Shown here: one piece after another, positions 48,270-57,255 of the stretch
Numbering within the stretch: position 1 is the first letter of the stretch
How the letters are laid out: every line of letters starts with the position of its first letter
DNA from: JBLNCE01 sp050260415
Lineage (GTDB): Bacteria > Bacillota > UBA4882 > JAAYXC01
DNA length: 64,000 bases
Direction of reading: 5' to 3'
NCBI GenBank assembly: GCA_050260415.1
Contig: JBLNCE010000088.1
Span: 9,868-73,867, forward strand
The notes under the pieces: generated by a model
Database searches by the model: none
What the model was told of the DNA's origin: nothing
Seen by the model: the letters and a program-made list of their open reading frames with translations, nothing else
Program-made: the position numbers and the translations under genes

Positions 48270-49391
48270 CTAGTATTTGCTTGGGTCATACTTGTTGCTA
48301 GGATTCCAGAAGATCCATTCCCTCAGGCCCGCGTCATGGACCGCTCTAATCTGGGCTTGTACCTGTTCCCGGCCGTATCGATTTCCCAAACTGAAATCCT
48401 GCAACCAGGGCCGGATAACCACCCCGGTCTTCTCCAGGCGCTTTCTGGCGTCGTTCAGACCGCGCAGTACCGTCTCATAGGGATGCAGATCGGGATTTTT
48501 GAGGCCGAACGAACCCGGCGCATAATGGGACGGATACACCATGGGCGAGACGATGTCCACGTTTTCCGCGACTTTTTCGAGTCGCTGTCCGATGCCCAGG
48601 TCGTCTTCGGCGGAGGTGACGAGGCCGAAGATATCGGCGGAAACCTCGACCCCGAGCGGCTTGAGTTCATTTCGCGCATAGGCGAGGAAATTGCGGATGA
48701 CATCCTCTTTCGGGATGCCGTCACCGTATGGATAGACGCACTCCGCGATCGGGCCGTCGCTCGTAAAACGAACGTAATCAAACTGTATCTCTTGAAATCC
48801 TAACGCCACCGCCTCTTTGGCCACGGCGACGTTGTACTTCCAGATCTGCCGGCAGTTAGGATCGACCCAGGTCATACCCTTCCGATCGCGCCAGAGTCCG
48901 CCGGATTTGCTCTTTACCGCCAGTTCCGGCTTCTTCCGCGCCAAGAATGGGTCCTTGAACACCACGATCCGGGCGATGGGCCAGATGCCGTTCTGGCTCA
49001 AGGCTTCCATGACGGCGCGCGGGTCCTTGATTTTAGCGACATCCGCACCCACTTCCTTGGCCATGTCCACCCCGCTCTTATAGCTGAGCGTCCCCTCGTC
49101 GTCCTTGATGTCGATCACGATCGAGTTGACTTGCGTGGCCCGGATAAACTGGACCAGCCGGGGGAACCACTTGGAGGAACCGGCGATCCAGCCCGTGGCG
49201 TATATCCCGCGCACGACTTGCGGCCTGGTCCATGCAAGGGCGGGCCGCGTCACGGAAGTCTTTTTTGGCACCGGCGGGGGCAATGGGGTGATGCCTTTGA
49301 TCTGCGGCACAATGGCCTTGCTGTTAAGCGAGACAATCGTCAAGGACACTGCCAATGCGGCGATGACAATCCAGCAACTGCGCCTGCCCAA
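48270..49391 (-). CDS. DUF4015 putative glycosyl hydrolase (TIM-barrel)
   Basis: A 373-residue protein with an N-terminal membrane anchor or signal (CWIVIAALAVSLTIVSLNS), a proline-rich spacer (ITPLPPPVPKK) and a DUF4015/GH13-like barrel: VRGIYATGWIAGSS, VNSIVIDIKDDEGTLSY, IWPIARIVVFKDPFLA, WVDPNCRQIWKYNVAVAKEA, EIQFDYVRFTSDG, VSADIFGLVTSAEDDLGIGQ and DIVSPMVYPSHYAPG. The family is common in Firmicutes; substrate unknown, possibly cell-wall glycan. TTG 49391 has AGGAGG at 7 bp; the longer in-frame ATG 49418 is less likely. Confidence 0.85.
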   Translation of the reverse strand: MGRRSCWIVIAALAVSLTIVSLNSKAIVPQIKGITPLPPPVPKKTSVTRPALAWTRPQVVRGIYATGWIAGSSKWFPRLVQFIRATQVNSIVIDIKDDEGTLSYKSGVDMAKEVGADVAKIKDPRAVMEALSQNGIWPIARIVVFKDPFLARKKPELAVKSKSGGLWRDRKGMTWVDPNCRQIWKYNVAVAKEAVALGFQEIQFDYVRFTSDGPIAECVYPYGDGIPKEDVIRNFLAYARNELKPLGVEVSADIFGLVTSAEDDLGIGQRLEKVAENVDIVSPMVYPSHYAPGSFGLKNPDLHPYETVLRGLNDARKRLEKTGVVIRPWLQDFSLGNRYGREQVQAQIRAVHDAGLREWIFWNPSNKYDPSKY

Positions 49392-49624
49392 GTGCACGCC
49401 TCCTAACCACAAGTCCATCTCGTTTTCGCTGGCGGCGCCCTGATTCCTTTAGAAAACGCATGGTAATAGCGTTCTTGGATGGGAGGAGAAGACACGATCG
49501 TGTCGAAGTTTGGCTGAGGGCCAGCTATGCCCAACGAGAGGCCCAAGGCATCCATAGCATGGAATCCGCGAAGGGATGAACGCGTTTCCGACGATAAAAG
49601 GCGTTCTTACCAGGAGGAGTTTAC

Positions 49625-51517
49625 GTGCTGGAACTTACGCCGAAAACATTGACCTATCTGGTGCCGCCCACAGCCCGGAGCGAGGCCGGGATCAAGCATT
49701 TTCTGGCCGAGCACCCTGAGATACACTTCGTTTCGCTTGTGGCCGTAGACCTTGGCGGCAACGACACGGACGAGAAGATCCCGGTCTCCGCATTTCTGCG
49801 GGATACCTCGGGTTTTCTAAACGGGGCGATTCAAACGGACGGCAGCAGTGTGGTTTTGCCGGGGATCGCCACGCTCAACGACGGCAAGGTCGATTTCGTC
49901 ACCGATCCATCCGTAGCCTGGTACGTCGATTATAACTGGGAGTTGTCCGACCCGGCCACCGGGATGCCGGTCGGGACTCTGCGCATACCCTCATTTCTCG
50001 TGCACAGCGGCCGCCGCGTGGATTCCCGCTCGGTGCTATCCCGCAGCATCGCCCATCTCTCGGAACGCGTCCGCCGTCTGCTCTTTGCCTACCCAAAGCT
50101 GGCCGCGGATCTGGGTTTCAACCCGGATGAAGTGGTCGAGATCATGCCCACCGCCGCCACGGAACTCGAGTTTTGGGTGCGTACCCCGGATCACCATGTC
50201 GGCGTGGAGGAGCTCGCCGCCTCCCAGGCGCTTCAGGAGCAGTACTGGAAGCGTACCAAAGGTCCGGTCCGGTCCGCTCTCGAAGCTTCCCTGGTTCTCC
50301 TGGCGCAATATGGACTGGAACCGGAGATGGGACACAAGGAGGTAGGCGGCATCAAGGCCCGCGTAACCGGCGAGGGCAGGCTGGGCGATATCATGGAACA
50401 GGTCGAGATCGATTGGCGGTATGCCGCGCCGTTGCAAGCCGCCGACAACGAATTACTGGCGCGGATCGTCATCAAGGAGACCTTCCGGCGTTTCGGTCTC
50501 GACGCCACGTTCATGGCCAAGCCCATGGCCGGGGTGGCCGGGAGTGGAGAACACACGCACTTGGGCCTTTCGGCGCGACTCGCAAGCGGGCGGGTGGTCA
50601 ATCTTTTCGCCCCCGCCGACCCGGCGCGCGAATACCTGAGTCCGCTTGGCTGGGGGGCGCTCTTTGCCCTCTTGAAGCATTGGCCGGTGGCGGGGGCGCT
50701 CGTGACGGCGACAAACGACGCGTTCAACCGGCTGCAACCGGGCTTCGAGGCGCCCGTATGTCCCGTGGGGGCGATCGGCGCCACGGTCGGGGTGCCCACG
50801 CGGAATCGGACCGTGCTCATCGGACTGGTGCGCGACATGGAGCAACCGTTGGCGACCCGCTTCGAGATCAGGGCGCCCAATCCGCACACCAACACCTATC
50901 TGGCCCTCGCCGCTTTTCTGCAGCTCATCATCGACGGCATGGAGTATGCGGCGCGGGAAGGACGCACGGAGGCCGAACTCCTGGCGGAGTTCAGCAAGGA
51001 CGCCGGGGTAGAGGCGGCTTATCTGCCGGCGGAACGGGCTTTTCGAAGCGAAGAGGATGTATTTGATTGTTACGGGGAGGCGGAACGCGAACGTCTCTTT
51101 GGCAAACCGCCGGGAACCCCCTGGGAGACGCTGGCGCAGCTCGCCGCCGACACGGAAGGCCGACGCCTGCTCTTGGCGGGGGATGTTTTTCTGCCGGAGA
51201 TCCTCGACAGTTACGCGCAGGCGATGCTCGCTCACTGGCGCCTCGAGCTCAGGGAGCGGGTTCTTCCCGAAGTCATGGCCTTCTTGCGGAGTTGCGCGCC
51301 TCTGCACCGGCCCGACGACGAAGATGGCGCGCGCGCCTGGGAACAGCTCGCGCGGGAAAAGGAGCGTCTCGTCTCCGAGCGGCTGCCGGTACGGATCAGG
51401 GAAGCGCTGGACCGCGGCGACGATGCCGCCGCCTCGGAACTGCAGCGCCGGCTCGGACCTTCATTGCAGGCGCTACAGCGGTCATACGAGACGTACAAAC
51501 GATGGTACGCCGGGTGA
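49625..51517 (+). CDS. Glutamine synthetase-like protein with a long C-terminal extension
   Basis: A 630-residue protein whose first 450 residues follow the type I glutamine synthetase fold: QTDGSSVVLPG, ATELEFWV, EVGGIKARVTGEG, a PLQAADNELLARIVIKETF block, MAKPMAGVAGSGEHTHLGLS, and NRTVLIGL with ATRFEIRAPNPHTNTYLALA. Metal- and substrate-binding Glu, His and Arg positions appear kept. The last ~150 residues (from LFGKPPGTPWETL) are an extra helical region absent from ordinary GlnA and are not the GlnN (type III) pattern. Likely glutamine synthesis or ligation of a related gamma-glutamyl compound. GTG 49625 follows CCAGGAGGAG. Single gene. Confidence 0.8.
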   Translation: MLELTPKTLTYLVPPTARSEAGIKHFLAEHPEIHFVSLVAVDLGGNDTDEKIPVSAFLRDTSGFLNGAIQTDGSSVVLPGIATLNDGKVDFVTDPSVAWYVDYNWELSDPATGMPVGTLRIPSFLVHSGRRVDSRSVLSRSIAHLSERVRRLLFAYPKLAADLGFNPDEVVEIMPTAATELEFWVRTPDHHVGVEELAASQALQEQYWKRTKGPVRSALEASLVLLAQYGLEPEMGHKEVGGIKARVTGEGRLGDIMEQVEIDWRYAAPLQAADNELLARIVIKETFRRFGLDATFMAKPMAGVAGSGEHTHLGLSARLASGRVVNLFAPADPAREYLSPLGWGALFALLKHWPVAGALVTATNDAFNRLQPGFEAPVCPVGAIGATVGVPTRNRTVLIGLVRDMEQPLATRFEIRAPNPHTNTYLALAAFLQLIIDGMEYAAREGRTEAELLAEFSKDAGVEAAYLPAERAFRSEEDVFDCYGEAERERLFGKPPGTPWETLAQLAADTEGRRLLLAGDVFLPEILDSYAQAMLAHWRLELRERVLPEVMAFLRSCAPLHRPDDEDGARAWEQLAREKERLVSERLPVRIREALDRGDDAAASELQRRLGPSLQALQRSYETYKRWYAG

Positions 51518-51591
51518 AGCCGGGCCGTAACCAAAGCGATGGTTTCCGCGTCAAAGTTGTGGCGGCGCCGCGGAAGAGGCATTGCCCCGGG

Positions 51592-52062
51592 CTAGATCAT
51601 CAAACATAAGTCCGCGTCTCTGGCGGCGGCCAAGAAGTCATGGACGTTGCCGATGCGCAGCCTCTCGGTGGGCAGAAGCTCCCCCCGGGTGATGCCCATG
51701 AGTTTGAGCGAGGCCTCGCACGCAATCAGTTCCACGCCGCGATCGAGCGCCATATCCAATAAATCCCTCAGCGTCTGGCCATTTTGGGCGCGTATGAGCC
51801 GGCGCAGGAGCACTGGTCCGAGCCCGAGGAAATTGAAGCGTGATAGGGGGAGGCTGTCCGGTCCCAGCGGCATCAGCAGCTTGAAAGCGTTTTGAATGAG
51901 GCCTTTGCCGGGGCGATTTCGCACGCGCAGCAAGCTGACACCCCAGAACGTGAAGAAGATCGTCACTTTCGCCTTCTCACCCAAGGCGCCGTTGGCGATG
52001 GTCAGGGAGGCCATGGCGCGATCGTAATCTCCGCTGTAGACGATGAGGCTGACAGAAGCCAT
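51592..52062 (-). CDS. DsrE/DsrF-like family protein
   Basis: A 156-residue cytosolic protein, SVSLIVYSGDYDRAMASLTI then ANGALGEKAKVTIFFTFWGV, with the beta-alpha layout of DsrE/peroxiredoxin-related proteins and the conserved Cys in VELIACEASLKLMGI. The TERLRIGNVHDFLAAARDAD tail is typical of the group found near sulfur-transfer genes. No sulfur-metabolism genes lie nearby, so the role is unknown. The start at 52062 is chosen by alignment to the family N-terminus; its ribosome site (GGGACGGG) is moderate. Confidence 0.75.
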   Translation of the reverse strand: MASVSLIVYSGDYDRAMASLTIANGALGEKAKVTIFFTFWGVSLLRVRNRPGKGLIQNAFKLLMPLGPDSLPLSRFNFLGLGPVLLRRLIRAQNGQTLRDLLDMALDRGVELIACEASLKLMGITRGELLPTERLRIGNVHDFLAAARDADLCLMI

Positions 52063-52276
52063 CGCGAGATCCCGTCCCTTTCGGTCTATATCCTGCCCGA
52101 GGCCGGCGCCTGGTATAAGATGCCTGGCCGTCACAGGGCGAGGACAAGCATGGGTCAGGATTTTGTTCGGCCCGGGACCGCGCCTCAAAAAGCGGCGGCT
52201 CCTTTTGGGGCAAGCTAACGCAAGACGGCTTCGGGCACAAGGACGGTCAACCAAGACGCCAGACGGCTGGAGGTTG

Positions 52277-52768
52277 ATGCGGCCGGCCGCCACACCGTCG
52301 CATATGACCCCAAAGAGGCTGGATCGCTTGAGTTACGTCCTCTTGACCGTTATCGCCTGGGCCGCTTTCTTTTGGGCGGTACGCCCGTCCGAATGGCGGC
52401 AATATTATCCGCAGGTACTTTTCGGCGCTCTCTTGGGCACCCTGTCCGATTTGATCGGCGTGACCACGTTCCAGTGGCATTATCTCGGCCCGACGACCGC
52501 CGGGTTGAGTCTGTGGTCGGACCTCGGGGTCGCGCCGGCGGAGGCAGGTCTCTTCACCTGGTCTCTCCGGCGCTTCTCCCGCTGGCAGTGGGCGGTTTGG
52601 GGTTTTTGGACCGTCGGCAACGCCCTGGGCGAATGGGTCTTTGTCCGCCGGGATTGGATTATCTACGGCTATTGGCGACCGTTCAAAGCCTTTCTTTTCT
52701 ATGTCGGGTTCTTTCTCTGTCTGCGCTGGCACGAGCGATTTCTCAAGTGGCTGGAGGCAAAGCCTTGA
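52277..52768 (+). CDS. CBO0543-like membrane protein
   Basis: A 163-residue integral membrane protein with about four hydrophobic segments and aromatic-rich loops (FWAVRPSEWRQYYPQVLFGA, GVTTFQWHYLGP, FWTVGNALGEWVFV, YGYWRPFKAFLFYVGFFLCL). The pattern resembles the CBO0543 family of spore-forming Firmicutes; function unknown. ATG 52277 has GGAGGT just upstream with short spacing; ATG 52304 is an alternative. The 3' end overlaps the next gene by 4 bp. Confidence 0.65.
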   Translation: MRPAATPSHMTPKRLDRLSYVLLTVIAWAAFFWAVRPSEWRQYYPQVLFGALLGTLSDLIGVTTFQWHYLGPTTAGLSLWSDLGVAPAEAGLFTWSLRRFSRWQWAVWGFWTVGNALGEWVFVRRDWIIYGYWRPFKAFLFYVGFFLCLRWHERFLKWLEAKP

Positions 52769-53838
52769 CTGAACTCCTACGGGTCCCACCGACGGCGGTA
52801 TCGGTACATCCAGCCGTGGTATCGGCGGCCCGGGCGCTTCGCCGCGGCCGTCTCGTCGCTTTTCCCACCGAGACCGTCTATGGGCTTGGCGCCAATGGGC
52901 TCGACCCCGACGCCGTGGGTAGAATCTTTGCCGCCAAGGGCCGACCGCCGGATAACCCTCTGATCCTGCATGTGGAATCATTGGCGGCGGCCGAGGAACT
53001 CGTGGCGGAGATGCCCACGGTGGCGCGGCGCCTGGCGGAGGCGTTCTGGCCGGGGCCGTTGACCATGGTGTTGCGCCGCCGGGCATGCGTGCCGGACGTG
53101 GTCAGCGCGGGGCTTCCCACTGTCGCCGTCAGGGTTCCGGCGCATCCGGTGGCGCTGAGCTTGATAAGAGCGGCGGGAGTGCCGGTGGCGGCTCCGAGCG
53201 CCAATAAATCCGGCAAGCCTAGCCCGACAACGGCGGCACATGTCATGGCCGATCTTGACGGCTTGGTGGATGTGGTCCTGGATAGCGGTCCGACCGCGGT
53301 CGGACTCGAATCGACCGTAATCGATCTGAGCCTGGCCTCGCCCAGACTGCTGCGACCCGGCGGCGTTACCTTCGAGGACCTGACCTCGGTCTTGGGCCGG
53401 GGTGTGCTGGAGTTGGCGGGGGAAGGGGAAGCGGAACGCCCAGCCGCGCCCGGCATGAAATACCGCCATTATGCGCCGGCGGCGCCGCTTACGGTGGTGA
53501 CGGGCCATCCCGCGGAGGTGGCGTCCATAATCCGGGCGGAGATGAGGGCCGCGGGGAGCGCCGGCCGACGTCTCGCGGCGTTGGTATTCTCGGAGACCGT
53601 GCCCTTGATCCCCGCGGGCGGCCTGGTGCTGGATCTAGGCTCCCGGTCACGGCCCGAGATGGCGGGCCGCAGGCTCTTCGCCCATCTGCGCGCCTGCGAC
53701 CAGGAGAGAGTCGACGGGATCCTGGTCGAAGGCACCACGGAAGAAGGTATGGGGCGCGCCGTGATGAACCGGCTCCTCAAGGCGGCGGGAGGCCGCGTTC
53801 TCCGGGCCGGGGAGGGAAAAGCTTGCGTCGACGGTTGA
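52765..53838 (+). CDS. tsaC: L-threonylcarbamoyladenylate synthase (Sua5/YwlC type)
   Basis: It makes threonylcarbamoyl-AMP from threonine, bicarbonate and ATP for tRNA t6A modification. The 357-residue protein has the YrdC core (GRLVAFPTETVYGLGANGLD, FAAKGRPPDNPLILHV, FWPGPLTMVLRRRA, VAVRVPAHPVA, PVAAPSANKSGKPSPTTAAH) and the C-terminal Sua5 domain joined by the APGMKYRHYAPAAPL linker. TTG 52765 has GGAGG at 7 bp and overlaps the upstream stop. The DUF3108 gene starts inside its 3' end. Confidence 0.93.
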   Translation: MTELLRVPPTAVSVHPAVVSAARALRRGRLVAFPTETVYGLGANGLDPDAVGRIFAAKGRPPDNPLILHVESLAAAEELVAEMPTVARRLAEAFWPGPLTMVLRRRACVPDVVSAGLPTVAVRVPAHPVALSLIRAAGVPVAAPSANKSGKPSPTTAAHVMADLDGLVDVVLDSGPTAVGLESTVIDLSLASPRLLRPGGVTFEDLTSVLGRGVLELAGEGEAERPAAPGMKYRHYAPAAPLTVVTGHPAEVASIIRAEMRAAGSAGRRLAALVFSETVPLIPAGGLVLDLGSRSRPEMAGRRLFAHLRACDQERVDGILVEGTTEEGMGRAVMNRLLKAAGGRVLRAGEGKACVDG

Positions 53839-54563
53839 TCCGATACGTCCTCGTGGGCGTGTTCCTGCTCGCCGGGATCCCGGTGCGCGCTGGCGGCGCC
53901 TTCGCGCCCAATATCGGTGAATCGCTGACTTACCGCATTTATCTGGCTGGTTTTGCCCTTGGCGAAGAGCAGCTCCACGTCAAAGCGTCAAAAACCCCCG
54001 ATGGAAAGCCGGCGCTTCTTTTTGAGGTGTCATTGGATTCTTATCCTATGCTCTTCCGCCTCTTGGACTATCACGAAAAAAGGCGCGTGCTGTGGGACCC
54101 CGAAGGCGCCTATCCGCTCGCGGAGGAAGGGACGGTCACTCAGCATCGCGCCGCACAAACCGTGCGCATCGAGTTTCGCCCGGCGCAAGGCGCGATCCTC
54201 ATGACCAGCACCCGGCCCGGCGAAACGCCGAACGACTCGACCCTGCCTTACGTCGGCAATACCCAGACCAACTTTACCCTCCTGTATTACTTGCGCACCT
54301 TTCCCTGGGAAAAGGGCCAATACCGCGTTCCATTGTTCACCGGCCAAAGAGTGGATTGGTATACCTTTGAGGTCGAGGCGGAGACGCGGCCGGTGCGCGT
54401 GCCGTACGGCGGCAGCGACCAAACATATCATCTCTTCAACCGCGAGCTCAAGTACGATATCTGGTTTGACCGCGGACCCGGACGCCTTCCCCTCGAGATA
54501 AGGTTTCGAGCCGGATTCGGCCTCGCCCAGGCCAAGTTGGTTTCAGCGGTGAATTTCAAGTGA
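53823..54563 (+). CDS. Exported DUF3108 family protein
   Basis: A 246-residue protein with a signal peptide (LIRYVLVGVFLLAGIPVRA) and a DUF3108 beta-rich domain starting GESLTYRIYLAGFALGEEQL. Members are periplasmic or cell-surface proteins of unknown function. TTG 53823 follows GGGGAGGGAAAAGC and lies within the end of tsaC (16-bp overlap), so the two are probably one transcript. Confidence 0.8.
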   Translation: MRRRLIRYVLVGVFLLAGIPVRAGGAFAPNIGESLTYRIYLAGFALGEEQLHVKASKTPDGKPALLFEVSLDSYPMLFRLLDYHEKRRVLWDPEGAYPLAEEGTVTQHRAAQTVRIEFRPAQGAILMTSTRPGETPNDSTLPYVGNTQTNFTLLYYLRTFPWEKGQYRVPLFTGQRVDWYTFEVEAETRPVRVPYGGSDQTYHLFNRELKYDIWFDRGPGRLPLEIRFRAGFGLAQAKLVSAVNFK

Positions 54564-54646
54564 TCTGCGGCAAGGTGCATCCGTGCAGGATTTTCTTGGC
54601 GGAAGGGGAATAGTGCACCCAGTGAAGCGCCCGGAGGATTGACGAA

Positions 54647-57250
54647 TTGGCTGAGATCACCCCCATGCTCCAACAATATTTGCGCATCAAGCAAGAATAT
54701 CCGCAGACGCTGGTCTTCTTCCGCCTCGGCGACTTTTACGAATTATTCAATGACGACGCGCTCATCGCCAGTAGAGAACTGGAGATCGTCCTGACCGGCC
54801 GCGAAGCCGGCAAGGATGTGCGCATGCCCATGTGCGGCGTGCCTTATCATGCCGCCACGCAATACATTGGCAAACTGCTTGCCAGGGGCTACCGCGTCTC
54901 CGTGTGCGAACAGGTCGAAGATCCCCGTACCGCCAAGGGTCTGGTCGCCCGCGAGGTGGTAAGGGTATACACGCCAGGCACCGTGGTCGAGGAAGGCTTG
55001 CTCCCTGGCAAGAGCAACAACTACCTTATCGCGGTGGCCGAGGAAAAGAACGTTTTCGGGATCGCGACCGCGGATCTTTCCACCGGCGAGTTCCTCGTCA
55101 CCGAGGTCGGCGAGCGCGATCTCGTGGTGGATGAACTGGCCCGGCTGGCTCCAGCCGAACTCCTGGTGCCAGGCGAACCCGCGCCCGGTGCGGAATTCGC
55201 CCGGACAAAGACCGTCGACCCGGCCCATTTCGTGGATTTCGACGACGCCTGCCGCCGGCTTGCCCGCCATTACGAGATCGCTTCCGCCGAGGCCCTGGGA
55301 CTGGCCTCGAGGCCGGCCGCGGCGCGCGCCGCCGCGGCCGTTCTATCCTACCTGGCTCGGACCCAGTGCGCCCAGGTACAGCATCTGCAATGGCCGCGGC
55401 CGTATCAATTGGGGGAGTATATGTACCTTGACGCCAATGCCCGGCGCAATCTCGAACTCTCCCGCACGCTGCGCGACGGCAAGACGGATGGCACATTGCT
55501 GTGGGTCATGGATAGGACCGTAACCCCCATGGGCGCGCGGACGCTGCGCGCGTGGCTCGAAGCCCCCTTAGCGCGGCGCGCCTCAATCGAGCGCCGTTTG
55601 GATGCCGTGGCGGAGCTAACCGTCGATCTCGCGCGGCGCGAAGAACTCCGGGCGCTTTTGCTGGAGGCCGCGGATCTGCCGCGGCTGATTGCGCGACTCT
55701 GCTGCAATAGCGGCAATGGCCGCGACATGTTGGCGTTGGGCAAGACCCTCGCGCTCTTGCCTCGGGTGCAAGCGATCTGCGCCCACTTCACCGCAGAGGC
55801 CCTCACCGAGCTTTCCGTGCGCCTGGCGCCCTTTCCCGAACTCGCGGAGAAACTCTGTGCCGCGATCTCGCCCGAGGCGCCGTCGACGGTCAAAGACGGC
55901 GGCATCTTCCGCGCCGGATACCACCCCGAACTCGATGCGCTGCGCGACGCGGCACGGGAAGGCCGCGGCTGGGTCGCCGCGCTGGAGACCCGCGAACGGG
56001 AACGAACCGGCATCCGCTCGCTCAAAGTAGGTTATAATCAAGTCTTCGGGTACTACCTTGAAGTCACCAAGGCCAATCTGTCGCTCGTGCCCGGCGATTA
56101 CGTCCGCCGGCAGACGCTGGCCAACGCGGAGCGATTTGTCAGCGAGGAGCTAAAGGAGTACGAGCGTAGGATCGTCGGCGCCGACGAGCGCGCCCGGTCG
56201 CTCGAGTATGAATTGTTTCAAGCCCTGCGGGCTGAGATCGTGGCGCAGACCGCGCGTTTGCAGGAGATCGGCGCCTCCATGGCTCAGCTGGACGTCCTGT
56301 TGGCCTTGGCCGATCTGGCGGTCAGGAACAACTACGTGCGTCCGGAAATCACCGAGGACGGCGAACTCGTTCTGCGCGCGGCCCGCCATCCCGTGGTGGA
56401 GCAATGCCTTCCCGGCGGACGGTTCGTCCCCAACGATACGGACTTGAGACCCGAAGGAACCCGCGTCCAGATAATCACCGGGCCGAATATGAGCGGCAAG
56501 TCCACCTACCTGCGCCAGACAGCCCTGATCGTCCTGATGGCGCACATGGGCTCCTTTGTGCCGGCCGCATCCGCGCGCGTAGGCTTGGTCGATCGGATCT
56601 TCACCCGCATCGGCGCCGCCGACGACCTGGCCGGAGGACGTTCGACCTTTCTCGTGGAGATGACGGAAACCGCCGAGATTCTAAGGGCGGCGACCGCGCG
56701 CAGCCTGCTCGTCCTGGACGAGATCGGCCGCGGCACCGGCACAATCGACGGGCAGGCCATAGCCCGAGCCGTGCTGGAGTACATCCACGACCGCGTGCGC
56801 GCCAAAGCGCTGTTCGCCACCCATTACCACGATCTGACCGCGCTTTGCGAAGACAGGCCCGCGATGGGCAGTTACAACGTCGTTGTCGTCCGCGAGGGCG
56901 AGGAGATCAGGTTCTGCCATCGGATCGAGCCCGGCGCCGCCGACCGGAGCTACGGCATCGAAGTAGCCCGGCTGGCGGGTCTCCCATCCGCGGTCCTGGC
57001 GCGCGCGCGTGAGCTGCAGCTGGAGATGGAAAGCGCAAGGCAAACGGCGGCGGCACGGGTCGAGACGGTCTACCCGGTGCGGCAGATCACCCTCTTTGCC
57101 GACCATCAACAAGAGATCTGCGAGGAACTGGCGCAGTTGGAGTTGGAGGACATGACTCCCTTGGAAGCCTTGAATCATCTCGCCCGCCTTCAGGCCCGTT
57201 TGCGCAAAAAAGGCACGGAAGGCCACCGTACTAGGAACCGCGGGAGGTAG
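54647..57250 (+). CDS. mutS: DNA mismatch repair protein MutS
   Basis: It recognises base mismatches and small loops. The 867-residue protein has the mismatch-reading motif in FRLGDFYELFNDDA, connector and lever domains, the clamp, and the ATPase with Walker A GPNMSGKSTYLRQTAL, FTRIGAADDLAGGRSTFLVE, Walker B LLVLDEIGRGTGTIDG (usually GTSTYDG) and FATHYHDL. TTG 54647 follows CCGGAGGATTGACGAA. It precedes mutL by 5 bp. Confidence 0.96.
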   Translation: MAEITPMLQQYLRIKQEYPQTLVFFRLGDFYELFNDDALIASRELEIVLTGREAGKDVRMPMCGVPYHAATQYIGKLLARGYRVSVCEQVEDPRTAKGLVAREVVRVYTPGTVVEEGLLPGKSNNYLIAVAEEKNVFGIATADLSTGEFLVTEVGERDLVVDELARLAPAELLVPGEPAPGAEFARTKTVDPAHFVDFDDACRRLARHYEIASAEALGLASRPAAARAAAAVLSYLARTQCAQVQHLQWPRPYQLGEYMYLDANARRNLELSRTLRDGKTDGTLLWVMDRTVTPMGARTLRAWLEAPLARRASIERRLDAVAELTVDLARREELRALLLEAADLPRLIARLCCNSGNGRDMLALGKTLALLPRVQAICAHFTAEALTELSVRLAPFPELAEKLCAAISPEAPSTVKDGGIFRAGYHPELDALRDAAREGRGWVAALETRERERTGIRSLKVGYNQVFGYYLEVTKANLSLVPGDYVRRQTLANAERFVSEELKEYERRIVGADERARSLEYELFQALRAEIVAQTARLQEIGASMAQLDVLLALADLAVRNNYVRPEITEDGELVLRAARHPVVEQCLPGGRFVPNDTDLRPEGTRVQIITGPNMSGKSTYLRQTALIVLMAHMGSFVPAASARVGLVDRIFTRIGAADDLAGGRSTFLVEMTETAEILRAATARSLLVLDEIGRGTGTIDGQAIARAVLEYIHDRVRAKALFATHYHDLTALCEDRPAMGSYNVVVVREGEEIRFCHRIEPGAADRSYGIEVARLAGLPSAVLARARELQLEMESARQTAAARVETVYPVRQITLFADHQQEICEELAQLELEDMTPLEALNHLARLQARLRKKGTEGHRTRNRGR

Positions 57251-57255
57251 ACGCC

